From Lachnospiraceae bacterium UBA3401 (GTDB lineage: Bacteria > Bacillota > Clostridia > Lachnospirales > Lachnospiraceae), in NCBI GenBank assembly GCA_002358575.1, contig DEPD01000083.1:1-45694 (forward strand): a stretch of DNA of 45,694 nucleotides, in the 5' to 3' direction. The notes under the pieces were generated by a model. The model saw only the letters and a program-made list of their open reading frames with translations, ran no database searches and had not been told where the DNA came from. Of the stretch, positions 32,104 to 41,530 are shown piece after piece (the stretch's first letter is position 1; each line of letters opens with the position of its first letter). Both the position numbers and the translations under genes were made by a program.

Positions 32104-32715
32104 ATGAGCAATGTAACAATTCATGTGTCAGAGGAAGCTGTGAAACAAAGACTTGGTGCACTGGCCAACCGATCCGGTGCTGTGATAGCAAGGGCAGCAA
32201 ATCGATCTGTCAACACAGGAAAGAAAGTTATAAAACAGGAAACCGCAAAGATATACAATGTGCGTCAGAAAGATGCTGACAAAATATTGAAAGTTACAAA
32301 GGCAACAGCAGCGAAGCCAGTATTGACGCTTACTTACAAAGATTCACACCCAAATTTATATGTGTTTGGGCGAGAGTCATCTCTCACACCACGCTTTGTT
32401 ATACAGTCTTCTGCCCCTGTTAATCCAGATCCAGAGTATGTAAAAGCAAAGGTTATGAATAGAGGCGGATATGTGGCACTCAATGGAAGTCCGAAACCAT
32501 TTGTACAGCAGGCAAAAAAGTCTGGAAATATCGCATTATTTCAGCGGGTGTCTAATCATGCGCGTGCACCAATACGAGGGGTTGCTGCGCCATCTCTGCC
32601 ACAGGTTATCAAGAATGAAAAAGTGCTTGCGAGATTTAACAGAGAAGCACGCGACATGTTTGAGAAGCGCCTCTTACATGAGATTGATAATGTGCTGAAA
32701 GGGGTCACAAAATGA
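32104..32715 (+). CDS. Minor tail/completion protein Z-like (gpZ)
   Basis: A 203-residue basic protein resembling prophage minor tail protein Z (PF06763-like): a helical N-terminus (RLGALANRSGAVIARAANRSVNTGKKVIKQETAKIYNV) with the repeated Arg/Ala pattern, a middle rich in LTLTYKDSHPNLYVFGRES, and RVSNHARAPIRGVAAPSLPQVI, a typical family segment. It probably forms part of the head-tail joint. RBS AGGAGGTTCG is strong. Confidence 0.78.
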   Translation: MSNVTIHVSEEAVKQRLGALANRSGAVIARAANRSVNTGKKVIKQETAKIYNVRQKDADKILKVTKATAAKPVLTLTYKDSHPNLYVFGRESSLTPRFVIQSSAPVNPDPEYVKAKVMNRGGYVALNGSPKPFVQQAKKSGNIALFQRVSNHARAPIRGVAAPSLPQVIKNEKVLARFNREARDMFEKRLLHEIDNVLKGVTK

Positions 32716-33182
32716 CAGATTTGGATTTGCAGGGAGCAATTATAAGAGAAATACAAGAGCTGACTGTTAGTCAGAGTCTGAAAAAATTAGATGGTGAGGT
32801 CTGGGAGGATTATAACATTTACCGTCAAGATAAGCCGTACAAGAATGATGCGGAGGAAGATGACCAGGAGGACTATATTATTGTCATGCTGGATGATGAA
32901 GATACGAATGATGCAGGACACTGGGTAGTGACTGTTCATATTGTGATTAGTATTATGCTCATGGAGGAAGAACATCAGGGAAATTTGATTCTTGCAAATT
33001 TAATGAATCAGCTTGATTTGCACTTTATGAAAAAAAGAGTGATAGATAGTCGATACGAGATAGAGAATGAGCGTCATAAACGTTTTAATCATGAATGCTA
33101 TCCTAATTATTATGAATGTGACTATATTACAAAGTGGGTGCTTCCCGCGGTGCATCAGGAGGGGATTGGTGATTTGATATGA
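32712..33182 (+). CDS. Putative tail terminator or neck protein
   Basis: A 156-residue acidic protein overlapping gpZ by ATGA and the next gene by 4 bases. The core LDDEDTNDAGHWVVTVHIVISIML and a C-terminal segment with CYPNYYECDYITKWVLP suggest a tail-terminator-like alpha/beta fold, and its place between gpZ and the sheath agrees. No family is recognised with certainty. Confidence 0.58.
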   Translation: MTDLDLQGAIIREIQELTVSQSLKKLDGEVWEDYNIYRQDKPYKNDAEEDDQEDYIIVMLDDEDTNDAGHWVVTVHIVISIMLMEEEHQGNLILANLMNQLDLHFMKKRVIDSRYEIENERHKRFNHECYPNYYECDYITKWVLPAVHQEGIGDLI

Positions 33183-33403
33183 AACAGACAATATATTTAG
33201 GGCCGGATATCAAAGGGATTGTCCAGAAGAATCAGATTTTTACATTTTGGCCGGAAGATGTGATTAAGCAGGCGTGTGAAGTCAATATGCTTGCAAAACA
33301 TTTATTTGTATCAATGGAAGATGTTGTGCAGAGCAGGAATGAATTGAGGAGACAAGATTCTTTCTTGTATCTTGCATATCAAAAAGTAAAGAAAGGAAAG
33401 TAA
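33179..33403 (+). CDS. Small tail-region protein, hypothetical
   Basis: A 74-residue protein immediately before the sheath gene, with overlap to the gene in front. Mixed strands and helices (KQTIYLGPDIKGIVQKNQIFTFWPEDVI), no Cys pair or membrane segment. In many myoviruses a short protein like this precedes the sheath. Unknown function. Confidence 0.6.
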   Translation: MKQTIYLGPDIKGIVQKNQIFTFWPEDVIKQACEVNMLAKHLFVSMEDVVQSRNELRRQDSFLYLAYQKVKKGK

Positions 33404-33406
33404 AAG

Positions 33407-34858
33407 ATGGAAGATTACAAACATGAGATTAGCACTGCAAGAAATTCGGATATTACAGTGGAGACTGTACAAGCTGCCCGTGTGCAGGTTGCAGTTGGTG
33501 CTGCACCTATAAATCTTTTGGATTCTCCGCGCAGTGCAGTAAATGTGCCATTTCTTGTAAAAAACAAGAAAAATGTGGAAGAATGTCTTGGCATATGTAA
33601 TGATTACGAAAATTATACTCTGATGCAGACAATGCTTGCTTCCTTTCAGAAAATTGGCGTTGCACCAGTAGTTATGATTAATGTGCTTGACCCTGATAAT
33701 CCTGCACATGTGACAGCGGTTGCAGGAACAGAATACACGCTTACGAAAGGCAGTACTACTATAGAGAAAGATGGAATCTTATTAGACAGTATTGTAGTTT
33801 CGTCAGAAGGGAAGGAAGGGAAGCCAGATGAGGATTATATTGCGGCTTTTGATGCAGATGGACATGCAACCATTGCAGTTGTAGCAGGAGGGATTTTTAA
33901 GGATGCTGTATCGGTTACTGTCGCCTATACAAAACTAAATCCTGAGGGAGTGACAGCAGGGGATATTATAGGTGGCATTACAGAAGATGGGATAAGGACA
34001 GGTATTGAATTGGCAGATGAAGTATATAGCAGGTTTCAGGTTATTCCTGATATCCTTTCTGCGCCAAAATATTCCTCGCTTCCTGCAGTGGCAGCGGCAC
34101 TTGAAATGAAGGCGGAACTGGTGGGAGATTTGACAAATGCAGTTGCAGTTATTGATATTGAATCGGAAACAACTAGAAAGATTGCTGATGTCAAAGCTGC
34201 AAAAGATAAATTGGGGATATATACCAGATGGTCTGTCTTGTGTTGGCCTAAAGTGCTGATGGCTTCCCATGAAATATATGCTTCGGCAGCAGTAGCCGCA
34301 ATGTTACAGCATACAAGTGCGGCAAATGCAGGGATTCCAACATCTCCAGACAATAAAGATATTCCCATTGATGGAGTGGTTCTGGAAGGGGGAAAAGAGC
34401 TTCACATCACACAAAGACAGGTGAACAATTATTTAAATGCAGTTGGGGTGTTATCTTTTTCTTATATGGGAGGTTGGAAGTGTTGGGGAAATAATACAGC
34501 GGCATTTCCTGATAATAAGGAACCGAATAATCGTTTTATTAAATGTGTAATGATTTCCAATTATCTGGAAAATCGTTTTAAGACAGAGTATCTGCCAATG
34601 ATTGGAAAAGATGGCAGTTATAAAATGGTAGATTCGGTAGTGAGCAATTACAATGCAGATCTAAATGCTCTGACACCGGACTATCTGGCAGGTGCATATG
34701 TGGTATTCGACAAGAATGAAAATCCTAAGGCCCAAATTTTGGAAGGACATTTTCGATTCCATACCAGATATGCAGATTATACACCTGCAGAATATATTGA
34801 GAATACATTTACCTGGGATTCACAGATTTTGCAAGCAGCTTTTGAAGGAGGAGAATAA
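33407..34858 (+). CDS. Tail sheath protein
   Basis: The contractile sheath subunit, P2 FI-like. It has 483 residues. Family signs are the N-terminal VETVQAARVQVAVGAAPINLL, the middle YSRFQVIPDILSAPKYSSLPAVAAAL, the motif VVLEGGKELHITQRQVNNYLNAVGVLSF near 325, and the C-terminal region with FRFHTRYADYTPAEYIENTFTWD. Its presence together with tube and baseplate genes shows that the phage is a contractile-tail myovirus. Confidence 0.93.
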   Translation: MEDYKHEISTARNSDITVETVQAARVQVAVGAAPINLLDSPRSAVNVPFLVKNKKNVEECLGICNDYENYTLMQTMLASFQKIGVAPVVMINVLDPDNPAHVTAVAGTEYTLTKGSTTIEKDGILLDSIVVSSEGKEGKPDEDYIAAFDADGHATIAVVAGGIFKDAVSVTVAYTKLNPEGVTAGDIIGGITEDGIRTGIELADEVYSRFQVIPDILSAPKYSSLPAVAAALEMKAELVGDLTNAVAVIDIESETTRKIADVKAAKDKLGIYTRWSVLCWPKVLMASHEIYASAAVAAMLQHTSAANAGIPTSPDNKDIPIDGVVLEGGKELHITQRQVNNYLNAVGVLSFSYMGGWKCWGNNTAAFPDNKEPNNRFIKCVMISNYLENRFKTEYLPMIGKDGSYKMVDSVVSNYNADLNALTPDYLAGAYVVFDKNENPKAQILEGHFRFHTRYADYTPAEYIENTFTWDSQILQAAFEGGE

Positions 34859-34860
34859 TT

Positions 34861-35388
34861 ATGAATCTAATTCCTGATAAAATTAACAATTACAATGTCT
34901 ATGTAGGTACAGCCACAGCGGCAAATAAACTAATTGGTGTAATGGATGAGACAACACTTCCAAGCTTAAAAAATTTGTCTGAAACACTTAGTTTGGCTGG
35001 AATGGCTGGTGAAATTGATTCTCCCGCAGTTGGTCAGTATCAGAGCATGGAAATTGAACTGGTGTTTTCTAATATTGCGAAAAGTTCGTTGGAGATTGCT
35101 GCGATGGACAATACGCCATTGATACTTAGAAGTGCACAGGAGTTTGTTAATCCAGAGGATAGTACTAAGTCTCTAAAAAACAGGACCATAACAATACGAG
35201 GCATGACAAAAGGGATTAATTTCGGCTCGTTAAAAAAGGGCGGCTATGGCAAACCAAGTGTCACAAAGGAAGTTACATACTATAAAGATGTCGTTGATGG
35301 TGATGTGGTCGTCGAAATTGATAAATTTAACGGGAGGGCCGTTATTGGTGGAATTGATCAGACAAAAGATATTATGGAGTATATTTAA
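34861..35388 (+). CDS. Major tail tube protein
   Basis: The inner tube subunit, P2 FII-like. It has 175 residues, with the typical start (NLIPDKINNYNVYVGT), VMDETTLPSLKNLSETLSLAGMAGEIDSPAVGQYQSMEIEL, and KFNGRAVIGGIDQTKDIMEYI near the C-terminus. It begins 2 bases past the sheath stop. Confidence 0.93.
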   Translation: MNLIPDKINNYNVYVGTATAANKLIGVMDETTLPSLKNLSETLSLAGMAGEIDSPAVGQYQSMEIELVFSNIAKSSLEIAAMDNTPLILRSAQEFVNPEDSTKSLKNRTITIRGMTKGINFGSLKKGGYGKPSVTKEVTYYKDVVDGDVVVEIDKFNGRAVIGGIDQTKDIMEYI

Positions 35389-35417
35389 GTTTCAGAGAAA
35401 TGTGAGGGAAAAAAATT

Positions 35418-35819
35418 ATGAACGAAGACAAAGTGAATTTGAATGCTGAGGAAATGGAAGAACTGGCGTCCGTTGAAGCGGCTGCTGATAGTTCTGCACA
35501 GGCAGCAGATGCAGAGCTGGATTTCAATAAAAGTGTACCTTATGTGATTCCGCTGTCAAAGACTTATCGGTTTGAGGGGGAAGAAATCAAGCAAATTGAC
35601 CTGAGTGGATTGGAAGACCTCACTACGGCAGATGGCGAATATGTGGACCGTGTTATGGTCAAACTGAATCATCACCCAAGAGATAAGTTTCGGGATATTA
35701 CATACACCAAGCATATTGCTATGCGTGTGACAAATCTTCCAATTGAATTTTTCAATATGCTCAAGTGGAAGGACCAACAGACAATCACTTCCCGTATTGC
35801 ACTGTATTTTTTATTTTAG
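35418..35819 (+). CDS. Tail assembly chaperone gpE-like, short form
   Basis: A 133-residue protein in the gpE position between tube and tape measure. It has an Ala/Glu-rich N-terminus, YVIPLSKTYRFEGEEIKQIDLSGLEDLTTAD, and a helix ending YFLF. Like P2 gpE, it is an accessory chaperone for tape-measure folding. A slippery heptamer just before the stop allows a longer product. RBS GTGAGGGA. Confidence 0.85.
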   Translation: MNEDKVNLNAEEMEELASVEAAADSSAQAADAELDFNKSVPYVIPLSKTYRFEGEEIKQIDLSGLEDLTTADGEYVDRVMVKLNHHPRDKFRDITYTKHIAMRVTNLPIEFFNMLKWKDQQTITSRIALYFLF

Positions 35820-36004
35820 GAGCTGGTGAGCAGCTATTCCATAATTTAAAAGAAACTGCTGTCTGTATGACTATGAGAACAAGCAATTCGCTTAGTTACT
35901 TATTAAATATACCAATAAAAGAGTTGCTTGAAATTATTGAAATAATTATCAAGACAGATTGTGAAATCAAGGAAAGAGTCAAAGAAAACAGGAAGCGAAG
36001 ATAA
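35418..36004 (+). CDS. Tail assembly chaperone E+E', frameshift product
   Basis: A -1 shift at 35807-35813 reads past the first stop and continues in the frame to 36004, giving 195 residues (132 + 63). The added part (ILGAGEQLFHNLKETAVCM, then a Lys/Arg-rich end) matches the E' type extension that binds the tape measure. No independent start with a ribosome binding site is visible for the second frame. The fusion is inferred from sequence and from P2 precedent. Confidence 0.82.
35807..35813 (+). promoter_or_regulatory. -1 ribosomal frameshift site
   Basis: The canonical slippery heptamer T TTT TTA is in the right phase with the upstream frame, 3 bases before the stop triplet TAG at 35817. 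P2 gpE uses T TTT TTG. I see no clear pseudoknot, but the short loop to the stop may assist pausing. Confidence 0.8.
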
Positions 36005-36016
36005 GGAGGGGAGATC

Positions 36017-39000
36017 GTGGCATCAAAAACGACATATGAACTAGATTTGAAACTTGGTGCGAAGACTTCTCCAAGCTGGAAAACAACGTTAGGGAAAGTA
36101 ACGTCAGGATTGCAGAGTGTCAATGCATTATCCACCAAGATTTTGTCGGGAATGGCTGGTAGTGTGACAGCTGCCGGCGCTACTGCCACATATGCACTGT
36201 CAAATGCAATGGATACATATGTGTCATTTGAACAGGAAATGGCCACTGTACAATCTATATCGGGCGCATCTGCTACGCAGTTTTTTGCAATGAAAGAGGC
36301 TGCACTGGAAGCCGGAAGCAGTACAGTATTTACGGCGACAGAAGCAGCTTCTGCATTGGAATACATGTCGTTGGCTGGATGGGATGTAAATACATCGATA
36401 TCGAACTTGAATCCTATGTTGAAAATGGCTGCGGCGACAGGAAAAGAACTGCAGACAACAAGTGATTTGGTTACAGACTCTATGAGTGCATTGGGACTAG
36501 AAGTGGATGATCTTGACATGTATCTGGATAAACTCGTTAAAACAAACAATTCTGCCAACACTACTGCGGAAGAGCTTATGGAAGCATTAGTAAAAACTGG
36601 TGGAGCATCCAGAACTCTTGGAGCAGATCTTGATGATACCATTACGGCGTTGGGCGTGTTGGCAGACAATGGTTTAAAAGGTGAAGCGGCGGGAACAGCG
36701 CTCAATGCAATTTTTACACGTTTGTTCGGAAATACAACCGCGATTAAAGAACTAAATAAATTGGGAGTGGATCTTTGGACTGATGCTGGGAAATTTATTG
36801 GATTTGAAGAGGGACTAGATCGAATTAATGCTGCATTATCTGAATTGAATGACGAACAACGAGCCTTTAGCATGAAAAATATATCGGGAACGCATTACAG
36901 TTCGCAGATGAAATATCTGTTGGAGTCAAGAAAGCCGAAAGAGGGAAGTGACACAGATACGAATGCGTGGGATACATTAGAGGAAAAAGTAGTCCATAGC
37001 ACTGGCGCATTGAAAAATATGTATGATATTACTACAGATACGCTGCTAAATGCACAGAAACGGCTTGAATCCGCGAAAGAAGATATGCAAATTCGGCTTG
37101 TCGATGTATTTTCTGATGATGCGAAAGATTTTGTGTCTTGGCTTGCAGAAAGTCTGCCCAATGTTACAGAATCAATTGTCGATTTTGCGGAGACACACCA
37201 GGGTGAATTTGCAAGGACACTGGATGGACTTGAAGAGGGAATTGAGTTTTTATGGGAAAATGGTATTGCTGCGGGGAAATGGATTATTAAGCACAAAGGG
37301 GCAATTATTGGGGCCTTGTCTAGTATGACAGGCAGTATGGTTCTACTAAAGACTGCAACAATGGGACTAAACATTGCAAAGTTTTTTACAAATCCATTAT
37401 CGGCAGGAGTAACTGTGGCAGGTGCAGTAATTGCAGCGATTGGTGGGATAAAAGGTGCTTTCCGTGATGCGGAAGATGCGGCAATCAATGCAGATTTAGC
37501 TTCTCGCTTTGGCGAAATCGAATTGTCCATGAGGGATGTTGAACGAGTGGCGGCGCATCTTGTTCAATCTGAGAGTCTGATAGCAGTTCTTGCATCGTTA
37601 GAAGAATTTGACGAATTGAAAAGTATTTCTGGTATTATGGAAGATGCTTCAAAAGAACTGGAAAAGACGCATTGGAAAATCTCTGTTGGAATGGAACTGA
37701 CAAAAGACGAGCAGGAGACCTATAAAAAAGCAATTGATGATTATATTGCATCGGCGCAGGACTATGCACGGCAGGCTCAGTATGCAGTGTCTGTTAGTTT
37801 GGATTATAACTTTGCAGAAGACGTCAATACAGATAGCATTGATACGAAGGTGTTAAACTTTTTCAGTGAAAAAGAGGAGGCTCTGGCAGCGTGCGGCAAA
37901 CGATTGAACGATGCTATGACAGAGGCTTTTAATGATGGCCTGCTTGATATTGAGAAAGTGCCAACGATTGCTAAGATTCAGGCAGAGATGGCAGAGATTC
38001 AGGAATCAATAGAGATTGGGAAGACGGAAGCAAGATTTGCGTATCTTGAACAGCAGTATGCGGGAATGGAATTAACGCCTGATAGTCTTGTAATGTTATC
38101 AGAAGAAATTGATAAACAGTCGATAGAGGCTGCAGAGGCTTATCAGGAATGGTATGAGAATTCATATGCTGCATTTTCGACAGCTCATGAAGGCGGGGGG
38201 CTTACTGATGATGAGTATAATGAACGTGTTGAACAGCTGAATAAAGATCTTGCAAATAAAAAAGCAGAAAGTTTGTTGAGAGGCAAGGAATTTTTACTTA
38301 GTACAATTAGTAAAGCTTATGAAGACGAGATTGGACAGTATAATAAAGCAGTAGCCGATTCAATTGCATATTACAGTGATGATGTATATAGTGAGAGATG
38401 GGAGTCAGCTCCAGTAGTTATGTGGGATTCCATGCTGCAGGATATCATTAAAGAAGGACCAGACAAGACAAGTAAGGCGGCTGTCAGAAGTCTGGTAGAA
38501 ACGATGTCTGGAAGTATGGATGTGGTGTATGGCTTAATAGATAATTGGGACAGTTTAACACCAGAAATGCAGTTGTCTGCTCAGAATGTGCTTGGACAAT
38601 ATGAGACTTTACAGGGTATGTCTGTCGATAAAATATCTCGTAAAGGAAACGGTCTGGAAGGTTTATATCGGAATGTGGCAAATGAGGTTTATAATTCAGA
38701 AGATTCTACCAATATTGGAGGATATGTAAATCGAGTTTATGAAGATTTGACTGGGTATGTCAAAACAGCATCGATAACAAGTATTGAGAGTAGTCTTGAA
38801 TCATCAAAAGCAAAATCTATACGACCAGCTATAGATGAACTGCATACGTATTCGCAGGAATATCTTGACCAGGTATTTTCGCAGGAATTATCTGCTTTAG
38901 CTGAGGTAAATATATCAATGAATCCATCGTTCAATGTGACAGGGATAGATAGTTTTGCACAAGGTATGCTAGGCATAGCTGGTGTTGCCCAATATAACGT

Positions 39001-39370
39001 CCCAGTTCTGCATAATGCGAAAGGAGGAATCTATAATAGTCCAATACTGACCACGTTTGCAGAGGAGGGACCGGAAGCGGCAGTGCCGCTTGATGGCTCG
39101 CTTCGTGCAAAGCAGTTGTGGATGCAGGCGGGGCAAATTTTAGGCACATTGCCAAATGGCACAAGAGATCAGGAGCTTTTAAATGGTATCAGTGCTATGA
39201 ATAGAGAGGATAGCGGAAAGAGTATGCAAATTATATATAATCCGAACATCGTTATTCAGGGGGCAACATCTAAAGAGGAAGTTCAGAGTGCGTTGGCGCT
39301 TAGTATTGATGAGTTAAGAGAAATGTTAGAGGAAATTCAACGGGAGGATGCAAGAGTATCCTTTCGATAG
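36017..39370 (+). CDS. Tail tape measure protein
   Basis: It sets tail length and is ejected with DNA. It has 1117 residues, starting with GTG at 36017 after AGGAGGGGAG. The N-terminal phage TMP domain shows SFEQEMATVQSISGASATQFFAMKEAALEAGSSTVFTATEAA near 70-115 and LGADLDDTITALGVLADNGLKGEAAGTALNA near 200. Hydrophobic segments cover about 430-475 (MVLLKTATMGLN, then AGAVIAAIGG). Coiled helices follow, and the end carries the TFAEEGPEAAVPLDGS motif seen in many TMPs. Confidence 0.92.
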   Translation: MASKTTYELDLKLGAKTSPSWKTTLGKVTSGLQSVNALSTKILSGMAGSVTAAGATATYALSNAMDTYVSFEQEMATVQSISGASATQFFAMKEAALEAGSSTVFTATEAASALEYMSLAGWDVNTSISNLNPMLKMAAATGKELQTTSDLVTDSMSALGLEVDDLDMYLDKLVKTNNSANTTAEELMEALVKTGGASRTLGADLDDTITALGVLADNGLKGEAAGTALNAIFTRLFGNTTAIKELNKLGVDLWTDAGKFIGFEEGLDRINAALSELNDEQRAFSMKNISGTHYSSQMKYLLESRKPKEGSDTDTNAWDTLEEKVVHSTGALKNMYDITTDTLLNAQKRLESAKEDMQIRLVDVFSDDAKDFVSWLAESLPNVTESIVDFAETHQGEFARTLDGLEEGIEFLWENGIAAGKWIIKHKGAIIGALSSMTGSMVLLKTATMGLNIAKFFTNPLSAGVTVAGAVIAAIGGIKGAFRDAEDAAINADLASRFGEIELSMRDVERVAAHLVQSESLIAVLASLEEFDELKSISGIMEDASKELEKTHWKISVGMELTKDEQETYKKAIDDYIASAQDYARQAQYAVSVSLDYNFAEDVNTDSIDTKVLNFFSEKEEALAACGKRLNDAMTEAFNDGLLDIEKVPTIAKIQAEMAEIQESIEIGKTEARFAYLEQQYAGMELTPDSLVMLSEEIDKQSIEAAEAYQEWYENSYAAFSTAHEGGGLTDDEYNERVEQLNKDLANKKAESLLRGKEFLLSTISKAYEDEIGQYNKAVADSIAYYSDDVYSERWESAPVVMWDSMLQDIIKEGPDKTSKAAVRSLVETMSGSMDVVYGLIDNWDSLTPEMQLSAQNVLGQYETLQGMSVDKISRKGNGLEGLYRNVANEVYNSEDSTNIGGYVNRVYEDLTGYVKTASITSIESSLESSKAKSIRPAIDELHTYSQEYLDQVFSQELSALAEVNISMNPSFNVTGIDSFAQGMLGIAGVAQYNVPVLHNAKGGIYNSPILTTFAEEGPEAAVPLDGSLRAKQLWMQAGQILGTLPNGTRDQELLNGISAMNREDSGKSMQIIYNPNIVIQGATSKEEVQSALALSIDELREMLEEIQREDARVSFR

Positions 39371-39383
39371 AGGGCTGTGATAG

Positions 39384-39602
39384 ATGGGTGGTTATTATTA
39401 TATTACCAGACAAGGTGATATGTGGGATTATATTGCATGGGTAGTGTATCAAAATGAAAAGATGGTAGAAGTACTGCTCAATGCAGCAGAGAACAGAGAG
39501 CATATGACCGATTATATTTTTTCGGCGGGAGTGAAAATATGGTGTCCTGATGTTGCGGAACAAGCAGCATTAAGCGACCGACCGTCCTGGAGGGATAGTT
39601 AA
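39384..39602 (+). CDS. Tail protein X (gpX), LysM-like
   Basis: A 72-residue gpX/LysM-like protein (YYITRQGDMWDYIAWVVYQNEKMVEVLLNAAENRE). P2 gpX has the same pattern with DMWD-like core and proposed peptidoglycan contact at the tail tip. It follows the tape measure by 13 bases. A second, true LysM sits in the gpU fusion downstream. Confidence 0.85.
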   Translation: MGGYYYITRQGDMWDYIAWVVYQNEKMVEVLLNAAENREHMTDYIFSAGVKIWCPDVAEQAALSDRPSWRDS

Positions 39603-39603
39603 A

Positions 39604-40620
39604 ATGGATGCAATGAAGTCAAAACTTGTAATTGAATACAACAATGTAGATGCCACAGATATTATAGCAGATGATTGTGATTCTTTTACATGGAAAGATA
39701 ATGCATCGGGTGCTGCCGATACCATAACATTATCTTTGGCCAATATAAATCAAAAATGGATGAATGGTTTCTATCCTTTTGAACAGGATGCGTTTAAGGC
39801 ATGGATACAATTGCAGGAATGGGCTGCTGATTATAAGGAAGGGAAAATATATTGTGGAACGTTCATGGTAGATTCTTTGAAATATGCAGGTTTTCCAGAG
39901 ACGTTACAGTTATCGGGCATATCGATACCGATTGATCGTAATTTTAATGTAAAACAAAAAAGCAGAACTTGGAACAAAACGACGATTAGAACAATTCTAA
40001 ATGATATCGCATCAGCCGCAAAAATTGAACTTGTTTATGATGCAGAGGACAGCAGTATTCAAACCATAAATCAGAGTGGGAAGACAGATCTGGCGTTTGC
40101 ATATACTCTGTGCGATGATTATGGATTATCTCTTAAGCTGTATGACAAAAAAATGGTAGTTTATGATCAGACTGTTTATGAGCGGTCAAAACCATTATAT
40201 ACGATTGAACATGACAAATTGGGTGGAAGTGGTTCTTATACTATAACCAGTCAAATGACGACGGTTTATGACAGTGTGAAGATTCAATATGCCAGCGGTA
40301 AAAAGGGAAAAGCAATTACATATGAATATATCATTCCAGGAAAAGCGGGCGAACGTCAGATGTTTCTGAACACAAAAGCAGAATCAATTAATGATGTAGA
40401 GAAAAAAGCGAAAGCGGCGTTGCGGGAAAATATTAGAAAAAGCAGAACTATCACGATTAAAATGATGGGAAGTGCGAAATATATGGCTGCGGATTGCTTT
40501 AATCTAGCTGGATTTGGAAAACTAGATGGCACATATTTTGCTGACAGCGTGACTCATCAGAAGTCAGGAGGAAAATATACAGTATCAATCACAGCGCATC
40601 AAGTGGTAACAGATTTTTAG
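39604..40620 (+). CDS. Late control D-type tail protein (gpD)
   Basis: The baseplate hub / spike-binding protein of the P2 D family. It has 338 residues, with IIADDCDSFTWKDNASGAADTITLSLAN near 25-50, KSRTWNKTTIRTILNDIASAAKIELVYD near 115, and a beta-rich rest. It begins one base past the gpX stop. In P2-like tails it forms the trimer at the base of the tube. Confidence 0.85.
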   Translation: MDAMKSKLVIEYNNVDATDIIADDCDSFTWKDNASGAADTITLSLANINQKWMNGFYPFEQDAFKAWIQLQEWAADYKEGKIYCGTFMVDSLKYAGFPETLQLSGISIPIDRNFNVKQKSRTWNKTTIRTILNDIASAAKIELVYDAEDSSIQTINQSGKTDLAFAYTLCDDYGLSLKLYDKKMVVYDQTVYERSKPLYTIEHDKLGGSGSYTITSQMTTVYDSVKIQYASGKKGKAITYEYIIPGKAGERQMFLNTKAESINDVEKKAKAALRENIRKSRTITIKMMGSAKYMAADCFNLAGFGKLDGTYFADSVTHQKSGGKYTVSITAHQVVTDF

Positions 40621-40628
40621 GAGGAAAT

Positions 40629-40850
40629 ATGGCAACGTTGTTTTATGCAAAAATATCATCAGTTAATCGTACACTGGGAGAGGCAAATGTTACACTTCAA
40701 GATAGAGAAAACCAAGTAATACAGGGAGTTCCTTTCCTTATTACACCCTACGAAATGCCAAAACCAGGAGAAAAAGTGGCGGTGTTATTTGAAGAAAAAA
40801 ACGGCCAGATTGAAAAAGGCGTGATATTGGGGAAAATGTATTTAAAATAA
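40629..40850 (+). CDS. Small baseplate spike-related protein (gpV-like)
   Basis: A 73-residue OB-fold-like protein (MATLFYAKISSVNRTLGEANVTLQDRENQVIQGVPFL, then EMPKPGEKVAVLFEE). The pattern of a short OB domain is like the N-terminal part of P2 gpV/spike proteins without the long needle. It lies between gpD and the U-like gene. The assignment is by size and strand pattern. Confidence 0.6.
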   Translation: MATLFYAKISSVNRTLGEANVTLQDRENQVIQGVPFLITPYEMPKPGEKVAVLFEEKNGQIEKGVILGKMYLK

Positions 40851-40882
40851 GAACAAATAGACAGCAGAGGGGATGATTGATA

Positions 40883-41521
40883 TTGGCAAATGTAGGCAGT
40901 TTTGGAGATATCACATTTTACTGTAAGTCAGTAGGAGGAAGAGATAAAATTTTATCTTTCCATGATTTAAACAGAAGTTCTTCTGCCAGCTTTTCTGAAC
41001 ATGAAAGAAATGGAGAAAAAGCCTATCTTGAATTTGGAGGTGATGGGCTTGATGAAATAACATTGACAATTGAGGCAGATGCAAGGTATGGAGTTCGTCC
41101 ATTGGAGATACAGAACAAGCTGTATGAAAAAAAGTCATTGGGAGAAGCTGAATTTTTTGTTTTGGGTGGAAAAAAAGTAGGTGAAAATCCGTTTGTAATA
41201 GTAAGTATATCAGAGGTATTTAAAACGCTACATATAGACGGAAGAGCAATTGCAATTAGCTTACAGGTAACTTTGAAAGAATATGCAAATCAAGTTGCTA
41301 AGATAACAACAATACCTTCCGATATGAATCGGAATCTTAAGGAAGCTGCAGTGACAGGAAATGATAGTTATACAGTTGTAAAGGGCGATTGCCTGTGGAA
41401 TATTGCAAAGAAATTTTATGGAAAAGGAAGTCAATATACTGTTATATACAATGCAAATAAAGATAAAATTAAAAATCCAAATCTTATTTATCCAGGACAA
41501 GTATTGATTATTCCAAAATAG
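40883..41521 (+). CDS. gpU-like tail protein fused to LysM
   Basis: A two-domain protein of 212 residues. Residues 1-150 are gpU-like (MANVGSFGDITFYC, GDGLDEITLTIEADARYGVRPLEIQNKL). Residues about 160-212 are a LysM peptidoglycan-binding domain (YTVVKGDCLWNIAKKFYGKG, NKDKIKNPNLIYPGQVLIIP). The start is TTG at 40883 (AGAGGGG 10 bases upstream); another TTG at 40877 is possible. The fusion may anchor the tail terminus or baseplate to the cell wall. Confidence 0.82.
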   Translation: MANVGSFGDITFYCKSVGGRDKILSFHDLNRSSSASFSEHERNGEKAYLEFGGDGLDEITLTIEADARYGVRPLEIQNKLYEKKSLGEAEFFVLGGKKVGENPFVIVSISEVFKTLHIDGRAIAISLQVTLKEYANQVAKITTIPSDMNRNLKEAAVTGNDSYTVVKGDCLWNIAKKFYGKGSQYTVIYNANKDKIKNPNLIYPGQVLIIPK

Positions 41522-41530
41522 GAGGGCCGC

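Noticed and set aside
35896..36873. 325-codon reverse-strand ORF opposite the tape measure gene
   Set aside because: It is antisense to a clear tape-measure gene, has no ribosome binding site and shows the Ser/Ala/Val-rich composition of a shadow frame.
36895..37530. 211-codon reverse-strand ORF opposite the tape measure
   Set aside because: Shadow of a well-supported coding frame, with low-complexity composition and no start context.
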